DNA of 64,000 nt, from contig NC_053194.1 of NCBI RefSeq assembly GCF_905163445.1, forward strand, positions 16,720,921 to 16,784,920. Direction: 5' to 3'. The notes beneath the pieces were generated by a model. The model was not told the DNA's origin. It was given only the letters and a program-made list of their open reading frames with translations, and did not search any database. The stretch is from Pararge aegeria. Lineage: Eukaryota > Arthropoda > Insecta > Lepidoptera > Nymphalidae. A program made the position numbers and the translations under genes. Positions 45,321 through 57,982 of the stretch are shown piece after piece; positions within the stretch are counted from its first letter, which is position 1, and each line of letters opens with the position of its first letter.

Positions 45321-45984
45321 GTTTTGCCCAACTTGTCCTCGGGGGTTGTGCGGGAAATCCCCGTAGGCAACTGAATGTGACAAGTGAAAATGACAAGTGA
45401 ATTTTACCGGCCAGCGCTGGCAGTATAATGAACAATAAAAATTACCAGACGATATCATATACGTTTAAAAAAATTCTAAAGTCGCCAATGCGTTGTCTAC
45501 CGACCAATAAAAAGATTTTTCCGAATGCTTTCCTTGTTAATTTATATCCGCTTTTGTGGTGCGAATTTGGTTTCATAATCAGAAGTGTGGTTGTGTAAGA
45601 GAATAGATTACACATTTGGATTAAAATTTATATTAAGAGTATGAGTTTAATATAACCGCCTGCTTTTATTTTAGACTGCATCCTCACTTACCAGAGATTG
45701 CAGTCAAGAGCAAACTTATAGTAGAATAAAGTAAAGAAACGATGACCACCAAACGTCGCACTTTAACGATGCGACACGGGCGAGGTGTTTCCAGCATTAT
45801 TGGAACAATATATTATTATGATTTCGGTGGGCTAGACGTTATAAAATAATTTAACTAAATACATTAAGTATAGTAGTTTATGATATAAGTATGCTAAATG
45901 ATAATTTACAGTCGAGACGGTATTGAGCGCGCGAGCTGTGAGGGGCGCGATAGGGAAGCAGAGAGTGTAAAGATCAATGCAGAC

Positions 45985-46216
45985 GTTTTCATCACACTTG
46001 CGGGGTAAAAAACAGGCTAAACTTTCAAATAGGTACGTTCTTAGAAAATAACTGACAATTGTTGCTGTTTTTTCACTGTACGAAAGATTCAGAGGCCGCT
46101 CACTAGATTTTGTTGCCAACAGGCCTCGATTATTATTTTTGGCGGAGGCAAATCTACTATAACTGCTTTCTTACTTAAACTAGATATTTTAAATTTTTAG
46201 CAAGTGTGATGAAAAC
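45985..46216. mobile_element. Element with 17-bp perfect terminal inverted repeats
   Basis: 'gttttcatcacacttgc' at 45985-46001 is matched exactly in reverse complement at 46200-46216, enclosing 232 bp. The minus-strand ORF at 45832-46119 runs through the left end and is probably not a gene. No second copy was seen in this window. Confidence 0.6.
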
Positions 46217-47984
46217 ATATATTATTTGACAAACCTAAGACATAATACGCGCTAACAATTTCGAAGGCACGTTTGATACACTGTTATGCAGTTATTAGTT
46301 TATGACTACTTTTATACCAGAGCTGTGCGATTTAGCAGTTAGCTAGATCAAATTTAGAGTACAAAGCTTTTTGATTTTTAACATTAATGCATTTTCTTAG
46401 TTCTCATTAGTTCTTAAGATACTTTCGATAAAGTAAATTATTCTTTTATAAATTCTTTATATCATATAAATCGACTACGTGTTTTGATGGTTTTAAGGCT
46501 TCCTTTTGACGACAATTAAGCCTTATGGAAAGCAATGCTGTTGAATGGTTGGAGCGCGCTTGCCTATAAAATGCCTATTCACCCCCGCCATGAAGGTACC
46601 CAAGTTGAGATTAGATTGGAATAGTCTAGACACCAAACGCATTTATACGAATAAGCCTTACGAAGTATTTTAGACATGCGTCTTCTAACGCCCGTACTAA
46701 AGCATATAATACAAAGCTTGTGAATGAATGCTTACTCCTCTTAAAATCTCCCCATTCCTGATATATCACATTAAGCAAAGTAATTACCGAAGCACGCAAA
46801 AATAAATGTATTAGTAGGTACTATTTTAAATTATTATTGGTTTGAACTCAAACAATTTTTATCATAAATGTTTATCTTTCGGTTTATTTGTGCATTGCAA
46901 AAAAAGACCCAGAAGAAATTGTATAAAAGGGCTTTTCTAGACGTAAAGAATAAATCGAGACTCATTCATGTTGCATCCTCATACTAAATCAGAGACTAAC
47001 TAAGCAAGGCCTCTATTAGGTTAAATGGGTTTAAAAAAAAAGATTCTAATACCCGTTTTCACTAAACCCAGGCATCGCCTTGTTTATTTTTTATTGTTAT
47101 TAGGTACACGAAACAGGTAATAACTGAAGGTAGATCTAAATATAATATAAGTATGTGTACACAACTTGGAATTAAATTAAACACAAAGTAAAAATAAAAT
47201 TTAAGTTGAAACAGAAAATGAACACTTATGATTACGGATTTGGGTTCAGAAACGATTTTTGATTCGACTTAAAATTAAATTTATACTTCATTATTTTTTT
47301 AATCCGCGACAAATCTATTCATTTGTTTTTGATGTGGAACATATTGGCGCGCTTTGGTATTAATCGCCTGTGTGTCGTTACAGCAAGCGGCATGACACTA
47401 TTATGGCGTCATGATTTACGCGACTGCGTTTAATTGTTTTGTAATTATATTCTGTATTAAAATAAGATTAATTCATCTATAGACTTTGATGTTTCACATC
47501 TGCCGAGATTCGTGACGCCAAACTTTTCTATATACGTCACACCGAACAGATTCCCCGCTATCCATTTAACGCACAATTTGGTACGATGGCTAAGGAGATG
47601 CAGACTAGCACAAATGAGTTTTGGGCGTCACCGATTGTAGCAAATTAAGCTCAAATAATTACTGTACATCTGTTTTTGTAAACTGTTAGTGTTATTTATT
47701 CCGTATACCTTATTTTGGTCATATTTATATGAAAATTCGGATAAAGCGCTTCGAATTCCACTTTATAATGGCCCTTTAGGGCCAACCATATGTATAACCA
47801 TATGTAAAAGATTAACTAACTTTTCATAAAAAAACTTTTAAACTGTTACATGCCCCAGGAGCCTTATACTGTCGCAACTTCTAGCTACGATCAATTAAGG
47901 TTGGCCTCACAGCCGGAATGTCTCTCTGAATTCGTATTTATGTAATAAGTGTTAAATATTCGTAAAATAAATGTTCGTATATAC

Positions 47985-48176
47985 AAATAATAAATAAATA
48001 TACACACATCACCATCTAGTCCCAAAGTAAGCGTAGCTTGTGTTATTCGTAATAAGATAACTGATGAATTATTTTATGAATAATATACCTACATAAATAC
48101 TAATAATATATAGATAAACATCCAGACACTGAAAAACATTCATGTTCACCACACAAACATTGTCCAGTTGTGGGCC
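47985..48176 (-). mobile_element. tRNA-derived SINE (head truncated)
   Basis: Reverse copy with the ATAAATAAATA tail at the left, 'ctagtcccaaagtaagcgt' and 'cagacactgaaaaacattca'. It ends in 'ttgtccagttgtgggcc', where the tRNA-like head breaks off. Confidence 0.78.
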
Positions 48177-48581
48177 TTGGGCGTCAAGTTAGTATGCTCC
48201 ACACACATTCAACTTTTTCAGATTATAAATTTCTCAGATCAATCTGTAAGAATGATACTGACGAGCGGTCCGGAGTCCCGTCCGGATTTTTGAGATTATG
48301 ATTTCATAACTAACATATTCCCATACATTTGAATAGTACGGCTCACACCGGAATAAGATTATGAATCTCAAGACTACTTATCAATCTCTTCGGACCAATT
48401 ATATTTTGTAACTATTTACCACATGTATTTTACGTAGCCCATGTTGAATGCAAATAAATGAAACATTATTATTATCAGAATTGTTAAGATATGTGTAAGC
48501 CATGGCGCTGGATTTAAAGATGATGAATTCAGAGAGATATGCCGGCTGCGTGAGGCCAGCCTTAATCCGTGTATTGTTTTC

Positions 48582-48866
48582 CTAAGATTTCATTTTTCGG
48601 AAGGACAATAGCTTCACCACCTTTAGCGTCACCGGTGAGATGAGGCGATCGTGAAAGCTCGCCATGAGAAGTGTCCGAGGGCTCGCCGAGATGAGGGGCG
48701 TTCCCCTCAAAACGTTCCCGTTGGAAACGATCCGAGGGTGCCTCCTGCGAGGACTTGGTCCTCGGCTCGGCTCGACGCTTCCGATTATGGTGGACTTATA
48801 GACTAATAATGGGTTAGTCCGAACGACCCCGATCTTTAGTAACATTGCTTTAAGGGCCGGAGCCAT
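48582..48866 (-). repeat. Coding-like repeat fragment, function unknown
   Basis: Two minus-strand frames are open through this stretch. One reads KSSQEAPSDRFQRERF, FEGNAPHLGEPSDTSH and GELSRSPHLTGDAKGGEAIV. I recall similar strings in hypothetical lepidopteran proteins, so this is probably a dispersed repeat with protein-like composition and not a unique gene. It is GC-richer than its surroundings. Confidence 0.35.
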
Positions 48867-50204
48867 TGGAGCTACGAGCAGCAGATATTTTTATACCAAA
48901 AACCATCGGAAGTGATCTCTTTCAAAAACTAATAATTTTAATATTTTGTATTTGTATTTTTGCAGAATATAGTCATGCAACCGTAATACATCGATTTTCT
49001 TTTACCTGCTTCTTAATGTTAAGAATATTTTCACTTGTTTTTTTCTATTTTTAAAACATATTTACACTAAGAGTTATGAAAAGATTGTTATTACAACACA
49101 AGTGTACTGTATACCGATAAAGTTATGTGATGTAACATAAACTCTAGGGGTTTCCGAAATCCCTGGTTTTCATAATTCCCTGCGCCAGATATATAACTTC
49201 GTGACAGGCTATAGATCAGTTTGTTATGTTGAACAGTATGTTTAAATGTTTAACAGATAACAAGTCCCTTTTGGCACAATAAGGTCGTATTTGCACGACT
49301 GAATTTGTACATTATTTTATACGCAACCGCTGATAACAATCATACGATTAATTTCATTTCACGCAGCAACGGACAAGTGTGATTTTAACCTGGGAAAGCA
49401 ATACCACGCCGGGTGGAGAGAGTTTAACAAAACAAACTTTCTTGCTACGTTATTTAAGTACCTATAGTGTTTAACTAGTGCTCCGATTTCCAGGAATTCG
49501 GTGGCGGTTCACCAGACCACCTGTCACATCTGCGTCAGCTTTAATTTGCCAGTTTATATGGTCGACCAAATGTCAATATTTGACAACTCTACATATAGAC
49601 ACTTTAGTGTAACGCCGCTGTTTACACAGGAGGGCTTTAACAAATATAACACTATGTTTAGATATTGAAAGAGTTCCTAAAGACGTTTTTCTATCGGTAT
49701 CGACCAATAAACTATGACGTCACATTTATTTTATGAACCTACATAATTTTTTTTCGCATCATCTGTAAACTGAAACTCATAGACAAACATGCTACGAATT
49801 CAATCTTTATTCATTAAATAGAGGAATGGCACCCCTTGGCAGGCCAAGTTTTGGCAACCAAGTAAATAATAGAATATTAGGTGGCAAATGTCAATATCTC
49901 TTATCATTCTAGGCCTCAGATTCTGGCCAGTTTTCCAGCGATCCAACCTGAATTAACGATAATTTACTCTCACTTGTCTTGTAATATAAACAATCCTTTA
50001 CACTTATAAGTAACAACAATATTGTTTACATTACAAGACACTAAGAAAAATTTGACTTTTATGTCATAAACTCAGGTTGAATGGCTTCACAATAAAAGTT
50101 ATTTTAGTTCTAAATTGCCTAATTAGGTGGGTTCGCATTCTTTCACCCCGGGCCCCCAAGTCTGTTATTGCAATCTCAGTAGTCGATCAATTTATAGTAC
50201 TAAT

Positions 50205-50340
50205 GAAAATAATGAATAAATGAGTACACCTTTATTGTACACGAAGCTAAGACACAGAAATATACGAAAAAACACAACAGAGCGTATGAAATTCCGCGGC
50301 GATCTCTTTAAGGCAACCAATGGCGTGAAAAACACAAGCA
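50205..50340 (-). mobile_element. LINE 3'-tail copy
   Basis: Reverse tail: 'cacctttattgtacac', 'aagacacagaaatatacg', then 'ctttaaggcaaccaatgg'. The plus-strand ORF at 50220-50456 lies largely in it. Confidence 0.4.
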
Positions 50341-50842
50341 TAGAGAAAAAAAGAAGAAAGCACCACCTCCGGTGCTTATATAAAATAAAAAAAATGATTC
50401 GCGTTATTTCATTTAAATTTTTTATTAGTACTATGACGTCGTTGATCGACCGCTAACACACAATTATTATTGTATTAGCAAACTTTGGGCCCTTATGTAT
50501 GGGGTCTATAATCTCTACAGGTAATAACTGTACTGTCACTTTTATAAGTACACGAAAATGTACTACAGAGACATTCTTAGGCATGAAAATATTATAGCCA
50601 ATCATAGCTCAGCGCGAAATGTCTTCATCTCCCATTGGTGATTGGTAACGCGTCCACTCCTAGAGCGAGACAACCTGATTTGTTGCTGTATTTCAAAATC
50701 TAAATATAAAGTAATAAGGCCCATTTTTCATTGGTATTTACAATTTACTCAGCTGTAGATTATTTCATAGTATTTTAATATATATAAACAGTTAATCATA
50801 CTACACTGTGTTTATTCATATTAGACAGTGGGAACAAAATAT

Positions 50843-50887
50843 ACTAAAAGGATTCATAACACACAGGGTGTTATGAATCCTTTTAGT
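50843..50887. repeat. 20-bp perfect hairpin
   Basis: 'actaaaaggattcataacac' (50843-50862) is exactly reverse-complementary to 50868-50887 around a 5-bp loop. It lies in intergenic DNA with no gene end nearby. Confidence 0.88.
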
Positions 50888-51934
50888 TATAGGTAGAAAT
50901 TAACGATTGTAAGTGCTTTGTATAGCTCTATTTTTATAAAGGGAGTTTTTAATTTGATAATTTCACTGCTATAAAGCTTTGGCATTTAATTTTTCTGTTA
51001 AACAGGCAGTGATTCAGAACAGGTTACCCCTCAGGAACCCCTAGATTACCTGGGGTCATAATTTTTCATTCTGCGCTAAAGAATATTGTCGACGTAACAA
51101 ACAAACCTCGTACAAACTAACTATCAAGTATGCCAAAATTGACTTATTATTTGAAAAAAAGGACAATGCAGGTCGACGAGAAAATCATAATAATATACAC
51201 AGTGTAGAATAGATGGATACATTTCGAATGCTCCGCAACATCAACAATATACAGGAGCGCTACGCTGTCGCCGCGACTTGCGTCACACTGACACGCGACG
51301 CGACTGGCGCGACGAGACCGCAACTATGGACAATTTTTTTAAAACTTAAAATCGGCACTTATTTAAAAGCGCTGATAGCCTAATTGGTAAGACTTCGGGT
51401 TTCCTTTCAGTTGGACCGAATTCGGGGACTGATCTGGAATCTTCGGACTTATGTTATGGAATAAAGGTTTCCAACCCTCAGTAGCATTAGGCTTCCAGGC
51501 CAGGTCTTTTTTAGAAATAGGCTTAATGATTCTCAGCTGGTGGCTCGAGATGGGGCATATGATGGAACTCTTGCTCTAAAGGAGCTCAGGTTTTAAGAAT
51601 CAGGAAACACTGATGAGGAAAATGAAATGTTGGGGCATGTTATATAGGATACTTTTTAGCCCGGGAACACTAAAGTTTTACCGAAAACGGTAAAACGGGC
51701 GAACTGGGTAGTGTCAAGTAAAATTTATTTCGGCAGTCACGCTCAGCCCTTTTTAACTATTTAATTAATAAAAAGCATTTATGTAATGAGTAAAAAGAGA
51801 TAACCCGGTTCGGCATTGTTTGCGCACCGGTACTTTCAATGAGTATACGAACATGTTGACTCACTATATATTCATAATACATACATACTAATAGTTTTGT
51901 AGTCTCAAAGTGTACCTTCTAGCAACGCACTGTC

Positions 51935-54900
51935 TCAGCTGGCCAACATGGTAGATCCCCCCGCACGCTCCGCTCGCAGCCATTCCACGAACTCATCTAG
52001 CATCACCGGCCCTGTAATAATATTATATTCATAGCATAGTTGAAAGGAGGGAGAGTAACATTAGCTACTTTTTATCCCCGGAAAACAAACGGTTCCCACG
52101 TAATAAAACAGCCAGCTTCGGTCTCATCTCTCGCAAGATAGAAAAATTAGCGAATGTTCATGTTTGAAAAGAGCAACTACTGAGTTCTTTGCCGGCTCTT
52201 CTCGGTAGAATCTGCTTTCCGAACCGGTGGTAGAGTACACTACAAACAGACATACTTGACGTTTCAAAAGTACTTATAAAGTAGGCCTACTTCAAATAAA
52301 TGAATTTTTAATTTAGTTTTTTTTTTGTATTCGAAAAAAAATATTTAATTGGCGTCAATATGATACGGACGCTATATGACGTGATCGCTATGTGACCGCA
52401 CTGCTATGTGACGGCATCGTTATGTGACGGCACCGCTATGTGGCGGCACTGGTATGAGACGGCACTGCTATGTGACGGCATCGTTATATGACGGCACCGC
52501 TATGCGACGGCACCGCTATATAACGGCATCGTTATGTGACGGCACCGCTATGAGACGGCACTGCTATGTGACTGCACCGCTATGTGACCGCACCGTTATG
52601 TGACGGCGACGCTACGTGACGGCACCGCTATCAGATGGCACCGCTATCTGACGGCATCACTATGTGACGGCACCGCCATGTAACGTCACCGCTACGTGAC
52701 GGCACCCGGGTGGAACTCACAGGCGCCGTCCGCGTCGTAGGTGGTGAGCTGCACGTCCACGGTGCGGCTGAACTCGAGGATGTTGCACCACTGGTCGCGG
52801 TTGACGACGCGGTAGCGCCGCTCGCGCGACAGGAACTCGGACAGCTGCGGCCGCAGCGCCCAGCGCGGCAGCAACACGCCCAGCAGCGCCCTCGCCGTGC
52901 TCGTGTCCAGCGACCGCTGGTCCTTGTCCTGCAACGGCACGGGTCGGGTTATATTATTTATTTATTTAATCTATTTAATCATTCATTCATTTGTTCGTTC
53001 TGTCATTCAGTCGTTCGTTCGTTCGATCATTCTTTCATTCATTAATTTATTTATTTACCAGGCAGTTTGTCTAAAACTTATAAGTAAATCTACGTAGATT
53101 TAGTTTCAAGTTTACGAATTTAATTATCAGTATCATCTCACTACTGTATGTACGCATCAAAAGTGTAATCAGGAGGCTTTTTGAATAAAGAAATTGTGAT
53201 TCGACATATGAATTACTTTGAATACGACGGCAAAAACGTAAAAAGTTACTAGCCACGGCCATTGCGCCAAAAGCGAGCGATTAAGAACAAAGATTACGTT
53301 GAGCAAAGCGTCGAACACTAACAAAACAACCGTTAAACAATGTTTGACACGTAACGAGGCGATGCAGAGTGCAGCTCCAACCAGTAGCGTGCACAAAATT
53401 TTTGACCACACGCCTTTCATGCAGATTTCCTCACGATGTTATCCTTCACCGTTGAAGCAAGTAATATTTTAATTGCTTAAAACGCACACAACTCCTAATC
53501 TGAGCTGAGCGCCCTAAAATTGAAGTCGAGCTCCTAACCAATACGCTATCACCGCTTCGATTGTTACATTGAATTTAGCAAAAACATATGAATATCTGTA
53601 AACATGTTTGGGATATAGAGTAAATACTTGATCTGTTCTGATTGTAAATCACTCATTGATTTTTACAAAGTATCAAAGTATAGTTCTGAAATGCTCAATG
53701 TCACTTACCCTAGCAAAATCATATGAATATCTGTATACAGCCTTAAACATGTATGGGTCATTGAGTAAACAGCGTAAATATTCTAATTTGTTTTGCAGTT
53801 TGTGTACACTATCACACTGGAGTTCTGTTAGACCTGCAACAAAAAGAAGTTGTATTAACGTATGTTGTTCTCCATCAATAATCTTTCATATTCCACAGCC
53901 TTTCTAACACTTTCTAGTCTGTGCCTGAACTAATTACGTGCTGTGTGTGTGTGTGTGTATATTCTCCACTTAGCTGAAATAAACAGACAAAGTTTATGCT
54001 ACTTTTTGTCTAGTACACAGAAAGAGGGGTGTAATACAATTTAATTTATGAGAAAACCACAAAACTCATATGGGATTCATAATTATATATAATATATTTA
54101 CTATTATTATTATGTCAGCTCCACAAACGTTGGATTCAGGTAAATATATAATATTAAATGCTCTGCTCTGCTGTACTCTGTTGTCCGATGTCCATTAATA
54201 CAATACCTTTGATCCACTCCTCTTGGGTGAAGAATCCCATTTGTTTTGCTCCCATTTTGTATGCAATGACCAGCATCACAACATTCTCTGGGTCCACACT
54301 TAAGTCCTCACAAAATTTTTCCATGCCTTCTGGACCTGAAATAATTAATTCAAAATTCAATAAAACTATTTTTTTAATAAGAATCTGCTGAACAAAATAC
54401 TGCACTACAAGACATATAACTTTTGTATCAACCTGCATAAATTGGTAGAAATAAAATGTTAAAACACAAAAGCTGCTATTGTGACTTAACTATGATAGTT
54501 AGATATATTTCCTCACAGCCTTGTTTTTAGGTAAAAATGAGAACTTTAATCATGTAGTATATAATATTTATGTTTCACCAATAGTTTTCTTAACGCATGC
54601 CAAGTACATAGTACTGAATTTTAAAGAAAAAATGTATTATTAAAGTTTATTGATCCAATATCACTCATTGACTTTTATATAGTATTGCATTGTAAGTATC
54701 TTCAATACAATTGGTTTATTGGTAACTTGCTATAGCCTATTAAGAGATCAGACAGCCCTCTGCTAAAGGTTATTTAAAAAAATAAAATTGCTCCGTGAAT
54801 ATCATACCTAATACATCTGGCTCTGAGACTGTTGTGTATTCTTTAAACCATGTTAAACATTTTTTGGCACTAAAACTGGTGTCTTCAGATTTGGAATGTC

Positions 54901-55661
54901 TTCGTGAACTGCAAGAAAGCAAAATGTAAAATTATCTGAATTGTGATTGTTAATGATCACAAAGTACACATAATCGTCTTTTAATCTTATGGACAATGTA
55001 TTGTGTTATGATTTTACAATCAGTGCAGTGCCAGGAATAGTGCATTCGAATATACAAATTCTCAAGCTTAATAATAATAGATTGACACATCAATTTTCTT
55101 CATATGTTGACATTGCTTGGTTCCAGGTTGTTAGTATTTTTGCATAAAACAGTATTTTCTTAAAACCATACCTTGACTTCCTAAAAATTAGATTTATAAT
55201 TCTGTAACAACATGTTATGACGGCTTATTTGCGCAGTGGGCAGCAACCCTACTTTCTGAGTCCAAGGTTTTGGGTTTGATTCCCCCAACTGGAAAATGAT
55301 TGTGTGACGAACATTATTATTCATAAAAATATCAGCCATCTTAGTACCCAAACCACAAGCTATGGTTACTTTGGGACTAGATGGCGATATGTGTATTGTC
55401 ATAGTATATTTATATTTACTTATTTATAACAACAAAATTATAATTATACTGTTTTAAGCAATGGTAGTAGGGAGCCTGTTCTTTAAGTGATTAAATGCAC
55501 TGTTACTGCATTGTAATGTTTAAATGAATTTATAATGATGATAACGGGTACCTGGAGTTGCGGGAGCGTTTGTGGTGATGGTGGTCTTCGAGAGTGGTGG
55601 TGCCCGGCAGCAGCTCTGTGGGCGGAGCGCCGCTGCGCGTGCGTTTACTGCAGCGCGGCAT
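51935..55661 (-). CDS. DCUN1D5: DCN1-like protein (DCUN1D4/5), cullin neddylation E3 cofactor
   Basis: DCN1-like proteins bind cullins and the acetylated NEDD8 E2 and speed up cullin neddylation. Six coding exons: 55552-55661, 54808-54908, 54207-54335, 53709-53833, 52721-52928 and 51935-52011. They total 750 nt and 249 aa, with phases 2, 1, 1, 0, 1 joining. A basic N-terminus (MPRCSKRTRSG, HHKRSRNSR) precedes the PONY/DCUN1 domain at about residues 45-245: FSAKKCLTWFKEYT, GPEGMEKFCEDL, MGFFTQEEWIKG, LQCDSVHKLQNKL, KAVYRYSYDFAR, DKDQRSLDTSTA, YRVVNRDQWCNILEFSRTV, then DGAWPVMLDEFVEWLRAE. It fits the DCUN1D4/5 subgroup (human 292 and 237 aa). A 5' UTR acceptor (TGTACAG) lies at about 55674, so an upstream non-coding exon is likely. 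The last intron holds a minisatellite beside its donor. A possible AATAAA lies at 51724-51729. Confidence 0.95.
52120..52318 (+). mobile_element. LINE 3'-tail in DCUN1D intron
   Basis: 'tctcatctctcgcaagatag', 'gagcaactactgagttcttt', 'ccgaaccggtggtagagt', 'cttgacgtttcaaaagt' and 'aaataaatgaatttt'. It matches 60020-60370, where reverse-transcriptase-like codons precede it. Confidence 0.6.
52373..52706. repeat. 16-bp minisatellite, 21 units, beside DCUN1D splice donor
   Basis: Twenty-one consecutive 16-bp units close to 'tatgtgacggcaccgc' (52373-52706), with unit-to-unit substitutions and no indels. The right edge is only 14 bp from the 52721-52928 DCUN1D exon, so the array starts almost at the donor on the transcribed strand. 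Each unit keeps a TGACG-like core. Confidence 0.95.
53395..53565 (+). mobile_element. tRNA-related lepidopteran repeat in DCUN1D intron
   Basis: 'gcagatttcctcacgatgtt', 'ccttcaccgttgaagcaagt', 'tttaattgcttaaaacgcac' and 'gctcctaaccaatacgctat' form a common lepidopteran element whose 3' part is tRNA-like. A better copy is at 63325-63625. The hydrophobic minus-strand ORF at 53169-53420 overlaps its edge and is not supported. Confidence 0.55.
55218..55425 (+). mobile_element. tRNA-derived SINE in DCUN1D intron
   Basis: Forward copy in the intron between exons 54808-54908 and 55552-55661. The head reads 'cagtgggcagcaacc' and 'tgggtttgattcccccaact'. The tail passes 'tttgggactagatggcgat' into TATTTATA. 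Confidence 0.82.
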
Positions 55662-56747
55662 TGCTCTACCACCCTGTACAACAGAGGAAAGGTTTAAAAC
55701 CAATGGACATGCAATGAAATAGCAGAAAATTAGGCATTCGGCCTTATTTACTAAAAGGGGATTATATCCTTACTTCTATGAACAAACAGATGGTGGGTAT
55801 CCTACCAATAAAGCATTCCTAAGGATAGTTGACACAAAATTATTGCAATAACAAAACAAATAGTCAACCAGCAATATGGGAGTAAGAATAAAAAGTTTCA
55901 AGCACTATTTACTATAGCTAAATTATCTCAAATCCATTATAGCCAGATAGATGGATGTATATTTTTTTTTTCATACTTTTACATCTAGTGAAAATTATGT
56001 ATTAAAATATTAAAAAATTGCAACAAATCTGAAATAAAAAGCTATTACTATGGATGGATGTATTTATTAGGTTAGTGTCTACTAATAAAAGCAAACACCA
56101 ACCAATTTTTTTTTTATAGTACCCCACAGGCCAAACAGATGGCCCACCTGATGATAGGTGGAAAACCATCACCTAAAACCAGAGGAACACTTTGCTAGGA
56201 CAAGAAAAGTATGAGGTGCTACACTGTGGAGCAACCTGAGGCTTAGGTATTAAACCTCATGTGACTCTAATGACACCAACAAACACATTCTTTAGAGCAA
56301 ACAATATTGCTGTCTTTGTTACTGAAATAAAAAAGGCAGTAGTACTTCCCAGGACTCAACTCCTACTTGTAGTGTAGGCTCATTGTACCCAAAGCCTAAC
56401 ACTGCACTTTTGGTGTACCACCATCATATGTCAAACTGCAATGTATGCAACATTGCATTTCAATTGTATGGAGTTCTCATTATAATTAAATACAATAATC
56501 TTCAACACCAAACAGTTGTTTACATTTATAACCCTCCAATACAACACGGCAACCTTGCCTTGCAGATTCTAACCTGGAAATCTTCTTAGAAATAACACTA
56601 TTGTTACACAACATGATAATGTCAATAAAGCAAAGGCTAAGCAAAAAACGCTTATTAAAATGAAAATATTCTAAAGAAATAAATATGCTCCTTCTAATTT
56701 GCTTGTACCTAGTAAGAAATATGAGATGCTACAATACAGATTTTTCC

Positions 56748-56855
56748 ATGGCCGATTGGCACAGTGGGCAGTAACCCTGCTTTCTTCTCACAACTGGAAA
56801 ATGTGTTTGATGAACATGAATGTTTTAATGTATCTATGTATATTATTCATTACAT
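56748..56855 (+). mobile_element. tRNA-derived SINE, internally deleted
   Basis: 'ggccgattggcacagtgg' head then 'accctgctttctt' joined directly to 'cacaactggaaaatg' and 'tgatgaacatgaatg'. The B-box part is missing. Confidence 0.7.
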
Positions 56856-57169
56856 TAAATTTAATTGTTAGTATTAAATCACTAAAACTACTGAATTGAT
56901 TATGAACTACTATCATATTATATGTATGAATGCTTCATAAGTACCTGGTCTAACTAAGATCTACATGAATTCAACATTCTTCAATTTGTATTTAAATTTG
57001 GTTCCAAAACATGCATACTATCCCCTAAGTAAAATATAGGATTATTCCATTTTAACTGGGTAAGACTAACTGTTTTTTTTTAAATTCAAATTTTCCAATT
57101 CACACACACTTTGCATAACAGTCTCGTAACATTATTGCTGACATTACGCTTACAAATCTGATGATCAAG

Positions 57170-57413
57170 ATAAATAAAATATAATACACACATCACCATC
57201 TAGCCCCAAAGTAAGCGTAGCTTGTGTTATGGGTACTTAGATGACTGTGAACATTTTTATGAATAATATACATAAATACTTAGAATATACATATAAAACC
57301 CAGACACTGAAAAACATTCATGCTCATCACAAAAACATTTTCCATAAGTGGGAATTGAACCCACAGCCTTGGACTCAGAAAGCAGGGTCGCTGTAAACTG
57401 CGCCAATTGGCCA
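57170..57413 (-). mobile_element. tRNA-derived SINE, full length, reversed
   Basis: Tail at the left, 'ctagccccaaagtaagcgta' and 'acactgaaaaacattcatg', then the head 'gggaattgaacccacagcc', 'agcagggtcgctgtaaactg' and 'cgccaattggcc'. A short forward head piece ('acggccaattggcgcag') follows at 57424-57440, making a small inverted repeat. Confidence 0.82.
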
Positions 57414-57982
57414 TCATATGTTGACGGCCAATTGGCGCAGTCATAATTATAATTATAATTGGATAGAACAATAAAAGTTGACGTGACTTATACAAACATC
57501 TTAAGTTCGTTTGAGTCACATTAGTCTATTTTTAATTCACTATATTATATTCTGTAAATTGGAAATTCCTGTAAAATAGTCGTAAGTTGGAAATAAATAA
57601 ATAAATAACAGTTTCATATGTTGAAAACTGTTGATTATTCAGGTTATGTAATAATGGTATATATAGCATAAGTTATGATTTCCTACCAATAAATTTTATA
57701 TATACTTTTTTTAAAGTAACTTTTGATGTCTAAAATTAGTGCTCTAGTTTTTTACAGGGTACAGGATAGCATTGCTTTTAAAACTGTCAAAATATTTAAG
57801 AGGTTTTGTTTATCCAAATGTTATCCATGTACATCTTTGTTATGGTAAATAACCATCGGTTTTTGTGTTGTTTTGATAATAGACATTATTGTTAGGTTAT
57901 ATCATGCATGTACAATTACTTCAGCTGTGACACCCACGCGAGGAAAGTCAGGCGCAGCAGTAGTTTAGATTTTTGCTCAAAA

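Larger units (their letters stand above)
42544..51934. other. Long intergenic region between FRG1 and DCUN1D
   Basis: Convergent gene ends with repeat-rich DNA between. Supported contents: LINE tail 42655-42810, inverted-repeat element 44372-44506, hAT-like MITE 44885-45320, inverted-repeat element 45985-46216, SINE 47985-48176, coding-like repeat 48582-48866, LINE tail 50205-50340 and hairpin 50843-50887. No exon chain was found. Confidence 0.55.

Noticed and set aside
45832..46119. 95-aa minus-strand ORF starting MATKSSERPL
   Set aside because: It runs through the end of an inverted-repeat element and into unrelated AT-rich DNA, with no homology recognised.
52373..52706. CRISPR-like array
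   Set aside because: The 16-bp units are contiguous with no spacers, in a butterfly-type intron. It is a minisatellite.
53169..53420. Hydrophobic 83-aa minus-strand ORF with several membrane-like segments
   Set aside because: It lies inside a DCUN1D intron, overlaps the edge of a lepidopteran repeat and has no gene context. The hydrophobicity follows from antisense AT-rich sequence.
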